NCBI GenBank assembly: GCA_013146195.2
Contig: CM028378.1
Location: 90,764,295-90,828,294 of the forward strand
Length of the DNA: 64,000 nt
Origin: Codonopsis lanceolata
Taxonomy: Eukaryota > Streptophyta > Magnoliopsida > Asterales > Campanulaceae
Direction of reading: 5' to 3'
Position numbers and translations under genes: made by a program. Positions 56,178-64,000 of the stretch are shown here, one piece after another (position 1 is the stretch's first letter; each line of letters starts with the position of its first letter). The notes under the pieces were generated by a model. The model saw nothing but the letters and a program-made list of their open reading frames with translations, was not told the origin of the DNA and searched no databases.

Positions 56178-59033
56178 TCATCGGCGAGCCGCTCCCCGTT
56201 GACTACTCACCCGTAAAAGCCTCGTGATTGTTAACTCGGAGTTGAATGGGACATCTTCGTTTCTTTTGGCAGCCTCGACCACGGAAAGTACGTTCACATC
56301 TGAGGGAACTGGGGGAACCCACTTACTCAACCCAGCTTCTTGATCTTCGTCATGTACAAGCTGGAGCTCATCCTCTTGGTAGGGGACCAAGGCATGACCC
56401 TGCCGAACAAAAGAACCTGAAAAGGGCTCAAGTCCCCAATCGACCAATTCCCCCATTGGTACGCCGTAGGCTGCCGCACATCGAAGGATATGACGGGATC
56501 CCTTAGTGTAATACGGCACCAACTCATCAAGAAAGCTCTCGCCATCCCTAAAATCTTGCACAGCGGCTACCCGAGCCGCCAGTTGGGCATCAAACCCCAT
56601 CACTTGTGCTAAGGCAGTATCCCGTTCCTTCACCGCGGCCTCCCTCTCCCCGACAACTAAAGCAAGTTTCTGGCTAGTCCCCTCGGCCTCCCTTAGAAGT
56701 TCATCAACTCGATCAGAAAGTTTGTTCCGCTGACCCTTCATTTCCTCCACAAGCTTCATCGCCTCGCTCAACTTCGCCGCCTTTTGATTATTGTCGCCCT
56801 CCAAGGATGCGACCTTAGCCTTCAAAACATTCATGTCATCTTCATGTGAGCGGGCTTCTCGGCGCAGTTTCTTCTCACCATTCACCGACCGACCAAGACG
56901 GGTCGACAATGATTTCACCACGGCACAAGCCTGCGATCATGAAAATCGAATGAGTACAAATAAAAACGAGAATGAAATAAATCCAGAACAAAAGAAAGGA
57001 AAGAGGCTTACCTCGCCAGTTATCAAACCAAAACGACCAAGCAGCTGGGCCGAGCTGAGCGAATTCATCACTCCGACCAAATCTTTGGGCGTAGCTCGGG
57101 ACACCACTCCCTGGCCGAGCGTAGTAGTGATGTCATCGCGGGCGGTAAAGTCAAGATTACCCAAAGGGGGAACGTCAGCAATAATTCTGGCCCAGTCCTT
57201 GGCCACGTCCTGGTCGGCAGGCAACTCAAAGTCATCAGCTAGCCAGGGAATCCCGACCTCCTCACAAACCGGGGAGCCCTCCTCCTCGGCCACAGATTTC
57301 CCCTTACTGGCGGGAGAAAGCCGACCAACGTGCTCTACCTCTTCATCCTCTTCGTCAACAAGAGCCATCGCTTTCCTCTTTCGCGCAACCGACTTAGCCC
57401 TTTGAAAGGAGGGATCGGCGACTGGGTCAATAACAACGACCGGGGCCTTAGGAGGCACGGCCACAGGAGGGGGAGATGAGGATACAGTGATGGGAGCAAC
57501 CCTCTTCGACCCCGCCTCCCCTGAAGAGGCGGAATGCCTTCACAACTTTCTGAATGGGGCGGCCACCCCTCGGTCAAAGGCACTGGCCGGTAAGTCGAAT
57601 CGTCCTCATATCTGAGGCAAAGCTAGCCTCTAACACGCCTCGACGATTCACTCTGCCGATTCTTTACGGCTCTCGTCAAACCCATCCGAGCATCAAGACC
57701 CTTCATCGCCGAAAAACGTAAAGTTTAAAGTTAGAATGAATAATGTAAGGAAGAATGAATGAACGAAGGAATAATAAGTGGAAAAGGTGTTCACGTGATC
57801 CGCAGGTCGCCGGCCTCAAGTTCGACAGACAAACAATCCTTTTGAAAACCGTGCTTTGTGCACCAACCAGCCTGGGTAGGTATCAACTACGGGCATAGTA
57901 CACCGAGGTTTAATATCCCTCATGGCTTTGGTCGACATCCCGACCAAACTGAGTAACTCTTCGGCATTAGAGACCGAGCTCCAACTAAATACGAGCGGAT
58001 CCTCGCTCCGTACGCCCAAGTAGCCTTCTAACACCTCGCTAGCATTCTCCTCGCACTCTGGCAATGGAGGGGCAAGCAATGACTTCACCAACTCAACAAA
58101 GATCACGAGGAACGGAAAGTTCCATCCTCGCCGGCTTCTATAATAAGTGACCTTCGCCCAATGCCCCGCTTGCTGGGGCCGAGCAAACAAGTTGACTCCA
58201 TTATTATGATGCTTACATTGGAGACGGCCCAAAGACATGGTCACAGCAAAGTAATTTTTGAAAAGGGGAAGAGTAGGTTCAAAACCGAGCACTCGCAAGC
58301 AGGCAGTAAAACTAATCAAAGACCTTACCAAATTGAGAGATAGGTCCAAGGGATGAGCTCCCGGCTTCATCAAGAAGCTTGCAAACGAAGGGATCAAGGG
58401 CAATCTAAGCCCCGCCTCAAAAAAGGATATGTAAAATCCTACCCCACTCGAAGGAGCCTTAACTCAAGCAAAGATAAACTCGCCGAGAGCATACCCCCAA
58501 AAATCATCCGAGCTATGGTTGAACCGAACGCCCCAATTTTCTACGCCCCCGGGGCAATGATTACGCCACCCTCTCAACCACCTACCACCAGCCTTTACCA
58601 CCCACCTCGAAGGATCCTCGCTAACCTTAGATTTCCAGGCTTTCTTGCTCGCTTTACTAGCCCGATCTTCTTCCTCAAGTGCCGAAGAGGTACCAGCTGC
58701 ACCCTTTTTTCTCTTCTTGCTCGCAAGCTCCACATTCTTCTTCATTACTCTCTGAGCCTCGAGCTCGCTGTAAAAGATTTGATAAAGGTCAAAATATGCC
58801 TGCTCCCTCGTCTCACAAAGGTACATCTGAGTCCCAAGAGGTCGATCCTCGACTTTCCAAGACTCATCCTCGCGTGAGGGAAGCCCGTCCAGTTTATAAC
58901 CAGCGGCCAATAACAGCCTCTCCGCCTCACTGGGAAGGACGGCTTCCCAGTTTCCATCGGTTTGTTTGTATACCCGAGAAAGGGTGGGGGACCGAGCATA
59001 AATCACCCCAGGGTTAGCTCTTTTGGTCCGCAT
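56178..59033 (-). pseudogene. Antisense ORF of the Tat element (gypsy-type 'transposase'-like), spliced
   Basis: Minus-strand coding lies between pol and the 3' LTR. The N-terminal part (59033-58464) starts MRTKRANPGVIYARS. A globular part (about 58450-57816) reads GVGFYISFFEAGLRLPLIPS, then LRVLGFEPTLPLFKNYF, resembling the 'putative gypsy type transposon' domain (PF04195). An acidic linker follows (57464 on, ALVDEEDEEVEHVGRLSP), then an 81-bp GT-AG intron (57011-56931), then a long coiled coil (56921-56600, VKAKVASLEG...EEMKGQRNKL) to the stop at 56178. One stop near 58464 and a frameshift near 57500 break it. Antisense ORFs at this place are a feature of Tat-lineage retrotransposons; their role is unknown. 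Confidence 0.75.
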
Positions 59034-59959
59034 GGCTGAAGAAAGGACCGAGGGCGAGGGGATCCTCGGAGAAGACGATGAAGAAAATGAAGAAGAGGTC
59101 TTATACGCTTTGTTTGAGGAGGAACGGTCAGGGGTACGACGCGAGGACTCGTAATCCTAACTCATAAAAATGCCTGACAGAAACCTAAGTATGGAAGCTA
59201 GGCTAAAAGAAGAGGAATACCTTGAATGGGTGATGACAAAAGCAGACGAAGGCAAGGAACGAAGACGGGAACCTGAAAGGAAAAACCCGTCGGCGTTAGT
59301 ACGAAAAAGCCAAAAAATGTAACCGCTCGCCGGAGAGAGAAAAGCGGCGCTCTAAACTCACCGTGACAGATCAGAAAAAGGGGTTATAAGCCAAAGAAAA
59401 ATGAGCGGAACAAGAAAACGGACCTAAAAACCGCTTTTGGAAGAAGAAGGACGACTGGAAAGGGGTCAAATCAAATCCCAAGAAGAAGAGATATCGCCTG
59501 AAAGTTGAGTGAAGCGGGAAGAACCAGCGTTGTAGGCGGAAGTGTGAAGGAGAAGCCAGGGTCTTTTCTTTTATACGATCCACGAATGAATGGGTCGACC
59601 CGACAACCGGCGCGCGGACCCTATCCCACCAATGGATGCTCGACACGTGGCCACAGTAACCGAAACGACGTCGCCAAGATTAAGAAATAACGGCGCCGTC
59701 ACTTCAAAAATTAAATGAAAGTCTGCTTTACGACGCTTCGGGAAACACGCCATTAATGAGACGTGACCCCAACCGACGCCAATGACCCGACCACTAAAGT
59801 AACCTCGCCCCGAGGAACCAGTTGAAACCCGTCCTCGGCTCATTCCCAAAATTAAAACAAGGAGATCGTGATCGCCACAAGAGACTCCGACCGAGGACGA
59901 GTCGAGTTATACTTTCCGAGTTTGGGATGAATCCTCGCACTCGGAAAGTCGGGGGCAAC

Positions 59960-60778
59960 TGAAGGGACTCAACCACTCGCCTTCCACGTGGCTGACACGT
60001 GGCTGTTAGAACAACAACATCTGGCAATTGAACCGACGTGGCGCAGCTCAGCGCCATCCTCGACACGAGCACCACCTGCATCGACTGCACCCGTGCCAAA
60101 GTAATTATTCCGCATCACCAAATGTCACCGTGTAGACCTTACATGGTCGGGTCCCTGCTCTAGCCGACCACCAGAGAAAACGAGGACATAAGTCCAACCG
60201 ACCTAAGCGAAGAAACGCCAAGATAGTACAAAGTACGCCAGTGGCCCTGCTCGATTGAGAGACACCAACGTGCTCTCGCACCCGCCTCCACCTTACTGGC
60301 TGACTTACCCGATGCTCCGACAAACCCGAAAAAGAGAACCAATCAGAGCGCCCACCTCGGCCGACCAACGCATCCTCGCTCCAATGTGCCGCCCTTGCTT
60401 GTCTGGCAAGCCAAACCTGGAGAGGAGTATAAAAAGGGAAGTAACCAACTTCACAAGGTATGATACTGTTCAGGCTTAACAAACTCTCTACATTTAGCAT
60501 ACAGATTATTCAGAGTGATCACAGGGAGCGCCTGTACACTCCAACGTTATCCCGCACTGACTCTCACGCCGGAGGGCTTTAGCTGGGATAACCTCCCAGC
60601 TCCCTAACCGGTGTTCTCTCTTGTTTGACAGGTCACACGCACGGAAACAAGGAAGACCACAAGGAAACCAACAAGAACAATGCCTGATATCTACCTTGCC
60701 GCCTCCCGCACGCATAGCCTTTACTTGACCAACTCCACGTATACTCCACGTGTAGTCACCCATATTTTGGCGTGATCA
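59960..60778 (+). mobile_element. 3' LTR of the Tat-lineage element
   Basis: A purine tract (GGAAAGTCGGGGGCAAC) precedes TGAAGGGACTCAACC at 59960. The candidate LTR ends TTTTGGCGTGATCA at 60778, giving 819 bp with TG...CA ends. It contains the TATA box listed separately. The 5' LTR is lost beyond the gap, so neither the target duplication nor the exact ends can be confirmed. From 59034 to 59959 lies the promoter side of the antisense ORF, with no other gene. Confidence 0.68.
60428..60436 (+). promoter_or_regulatory. TATA box in the Tat 3' LTR
   Basis: TATAAAAAG stands in GC-rich surroundings about 350 bp before the LTR end, a position suited to starting retrotransposon RNA. Confidence 0.6.
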
Positions 60779-61870
60779 GGTGTAGAGAGTATGTTTTGGG
60801 TGTGGTTAGCGTCACCCTTTAATGACCGTATGTTGAAGTTGCGAGATTTGAACTCTACAAGTATGTTAATAACATGAGCCTGATGGAATGTGTTGTTAGA
60901 GTATCCATGAATTTACTTTATAACACATTGATTCCCTATAAGTGTTTAATTTCATTATTTGAGTAGTAGTTAGACTATGAATAACATTACTAGCATGATT
61001 AGAACACCAAGTGGTGTTTATGAATAACCAACGTGAACAATAACATGTGTATGTGAACAATCAAATATAGGGGAGTTAGAGGTACCTCTTGGCTATGGCC
61101 TAGTCACTGAGCGGCAAGTGCGTAGTTAGCAAATGATACCCTAATCCTCAGCCTAGCCCCTCCACTTTGGCCAAGTGGGGGTTATTTTCAACAACACCAG
61201 TATACTCTTCACAACATGCCTAGGGTTGTAGGGACCTAGCCTCGTGATGAATTTTACTCAGGCCAGATAAACTAGGTTCAAGAGATTGATCGTGATAATT
61301 AACAAGCTTCAACAGCAAATAGTGGGGTAACAAGGTAGAAAGTGTTTTGATCGGATATGATGAGATGTATCTCGATCACGTATATTATAAGTGTTTACTT
61401 TATGCTTTTATGTGCTACATGAGACTTAATTGAGAAATGTGTTAAAGATTGTTCAAAATGGCATCATGGCATAGCTTATGCTGCATACGTGCATAACATG
61501 ATTAAGTATAGTATAACCTTATAGAGTTTTGACTCAATTATTTGTTTTCCTTATATTGCAGTCGAGCATAGGAGTCACACATGTGAGGACGAAAGGTTCT
61601 CCAGAGTACTAGAAGGTGGTCTTCTTTTGGGTAGCATTCCTAGTGGTTTGGTCTTTGTAGTTGGGATGTACGCACTAGGACTTGTAGTCTTCTTAATAGT
61701 TTGTAATGCTTCCGCTTTGTAAACTTTTGGTGGTCTTTTGAAATATACTAGTGCATTTATTTGGAGATAATTTCATCTTTATTGTTTTAGCAGGTTATTA
61801 GAATGTGATAAACAATAGGTGAGTCACGACTGAATTGAGTCCCATGTAAGGACAGATTTGGGGCGTGACA
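60779..61870 (+). mobile_element. Truncated or solo LTR of another gypsy element
   Basis: This 1.1 kb non-coding segment ends GATTTGGGGCGTGACA, a typical end of Tekay-like plant gypsy LTRs, but no primer-binding site follows. Its left end is cut by the Tat LTR, so the Tat element may have inserted into it. Its sequence differs from both other gypsy LTRs here. Confidence 0.5.
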
Positions 61871-64000
61871 AAATTAGTTAACTACAAGATCTTGCATCTT
61901 ATAGCAACCATAATCTTCCCTACCTCGCGAATGGCTAAGGTGGATTGATCGCGTGTCAAACCAAATTCTCAACAATGGCTATTAGTCTGTGTCACAAAAA
62001 CACCAACTATTAAATTGATTGGTCTGAAATGTAAAGGTAGTTCTCGCGGATCCTAACATTTCTAAACTCGTTGAGCTTATGACCAATCAACTAAAAGCAT
62101 TAAATTCACAAAATAATAACCGAGTATGAATGTATACTAAATAAATAGAGATTAAATTAAAAACACTACATTTGACATAGAAAATAATCGCATTCCATAA
62201 ATAAATTAAGCACAAAACCAATTCCACAATTATAAGCTATTCAACCCAAGAAAATACAATAAATATCTTAAAATAAAGGTTGGAAGAATTAAACCAATCA
62301 ATGTACGAATCAGGGATTGAAATCACTTGCAAATGTTTCTTTGGCTCTTGAAATGATGCTCCAAATCTTCAAAGGTGATCAATCTTAAAAGAATGAAGAG
62401 AAATTGGTGAAGAGGGGGCTGTTGCCCCATTTTGGGACCAAATTCCAGAAATGGGGGCTTGAATCTGATTTTAGGGCTGTTTGGGAGTATATAAATGAAG
62501 AATTTTGAATATCAAGCAAGTCAGGGGGTCCAAATGCCAAATAATGAAAGTTAGAAGGTTGAAATGTGATTTAAAAAAAACTAGAACATCTTTCTTTATG
62601 CGACAGCCCATAGATGGTGAGGTTTCTGAAATTGCGTCGGTGCCCCTGCATTTCTGAATTGTGCGCTGCAACCCTCATCTGCCCAGGTCTTGCATTTTGG
62701 TCCTCCTTCAGCTCTGTTAGCCTCTATTGCCTTAGGACTATTAATAGACTTTGACGAAAAGATTTGCAACTCAACTTTAAAGTCCGGAATTGCTTCGAAC
62801 TTTGTGTTAAACACCATGAATGATCGATTAAACCTTGAAAACCTACATTAAAGCACAAATACATAATTAATAATATTTACAATGCATAATTAACTCAAAA
62901 ACAACACAAAATCAAAGGAAATTCAAGAAAAAAAAAAGGTGAAAATCTTGAGCTCGTCAATAGTGAAGGGTAGCGAGCGACGTTTCAGAACAGAGGCAAG
63001 CAGGCTTTGCAGAGCGGACGGTTCTACAAGTGGTGGCGGGCAATTTTATAGAGCGAGAACAGATAATTGTGGGAAGCAATAAAGGATAAACTTAGGGAGC
63101 ATGAGCAAGTACGACCTCTCTAAAGCAAAGAAACCAATGGACGAAGAAATGCTCAAAGCCCACAAGATTCTGGCTAATTGAAGCACTCAGAAGACAACAA
63201 ACACAACTTAGGAGATGCTTTAGTACTAGGGGACTGAGATGTGGAGAATTACTTGAAATAAGTAAAAGCGAGCAAGCTAAATGGAAAAGAGAGAGACAAA
63301 CAAGGAGAGAACTTGTACCAATATACAAAGGAATTAGAGTAAAATGGCAATGGGGAATAGTAAGAATTGTGGAAAGGCTGCCATTTATTCACCAAAATTC
63401 GGTTCAATATGAGCATAATCATTGATCCTATCCCTATTTAATGGAAAGTAGTGGACGAATGGTCATTTATACACGTCGCATTAATGAGAAGTGTGGGAAC
63501 AATGAGAGTGAGAAATGATGAAGGGAGGGAGGGAGGGAGGTGTTTATTTATAAAAACCTAAAGAAGCTCAAACCTCTATAAATGAGCCATGAGAAATGGT
63601 GTATAATTAATGGGGGACTTAAAGGACGAAATCTTTTGGTTCTTGTCTTTATCCACTTAAAGGCTCGCTGAGAAAGACGGGGCATGAAGATGTAAGCATA
63701 TGAGGAGGATGGTGTCCATTTCATCACCACAATTCAAATGGCAATTAATTACAAGAAAGCTCCCGTGGAAAGAGAGTTTAAATACTAGTTGGCATTTAGT
63801 GTCTTAGGTGAACATTATACTCACTTTAAGGACATGTGCAAATGATAAATATTATAAGTACTATGACTCAAATGTGTTGGACGGGGCAGCCCTATAAACA
63901 TCGTCCGTCCGTCGCGCAGAGGAAAGACTTGCACCGCCTACACCATCTAAAACAGCCCGCACGACTTCGCTAGCAGCCCATATGCTAGTGACACATATGC
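61871..64000. other. No recognisable gene
   Basis: AT-rich, low-complexity DNA. Short minus-strand frames at 62817-62471 and 63328-63092 carry no motif that I know. A GGGA run lies at about 63521-63540. The last 100 bases (GTCCGTCCGTCGCGCAGAGG on) rise in GC content and may begin another element. Confidence 0.5.

Noticed and set aside
62471..62817. Minus-strand frames near 62.5-62.8 kb as genes
   Set aside because: Short, no motif recognised, surrounded by repetitive DNA. Too little to support a call.

Overview
This is nuclear DNA of a flowering plant, probably a eudicot. It holds plant Ty3/gypsy elements (Tekay- and Tat-like), a Ty1/copia element, an L1-type LINE, hAT and Stowaway-like miniature elements, Helitrons, fragments of plant NLR and ankyrin-PGG genes, and a spliced plant selenoprotein-H-like gene. 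I see no prokaryotic gene organisation. The only gene that looks intact is the selenoprotein-H-like gene. Almost everything else is transposon or pseudogene.

Layout. 1-4942: a decayed Tekay-type gypsy element on the minus strand, abutting a piece of an unrelated LTR. 4943-10330 and 16489-24846: two tandem arrays of a chimeric unit of about 830 bp. Each unit joins a sense exon of an ankyrin-PGG gene, an antisense fragment of an NLR resistance gene (GLPL to RNBS-D region), and a Helitron-like 3' end (hairpin plus CTAGT). The first unit of array 2 is the native exon of a degenerate ankyrin-PGG gene (10355-16712), and each array is followed by the 5' part of another copy of that gene, so the locus looks like a higher-order duplication. 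The ankyrin gene copy between the arrays was split by a 4.4 kb Helitron (10669-15079) carrying captured D-type cyclin exons; the A/T insertion site can be read exactly. A further Helitron-type 3' end at 27067 closes the block.

27434-44716: a minus-strand four-exon gene for a 173-residue selenoprotein-H-like (Rdx family, CxxC) protein. Its 522 bp of coding sequence are spread over 17.3 kb, because its introns hold a complete copia element with 5-bp target duplication (itself hit by a hAT MITE), two related hAT elements, a LINE, Stowaway-like MITEs, a 412-bp tandem duplication and a foldback element.

44717-48037: AT-rich DNA with minisatellites and nested MITEs. 48038-53689: a second Tekay-like gypsy element with a 2.5 kb LTR and decayed coding region, running into a 100-base assembly gap. 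53790-60778: the 3' half of a Tat-lineage gypsy element, consisting of integrase, a 36-bp minisatellite, a spliced antisense ORF and a 3' LTR. 60779-61870: another LTR fragment. 61871-64000: nothing I recognise.

The annotation is limited by reading by eye. Repeat families, clade names and element ends were judged from motifs and flanking duplications, not from searches.
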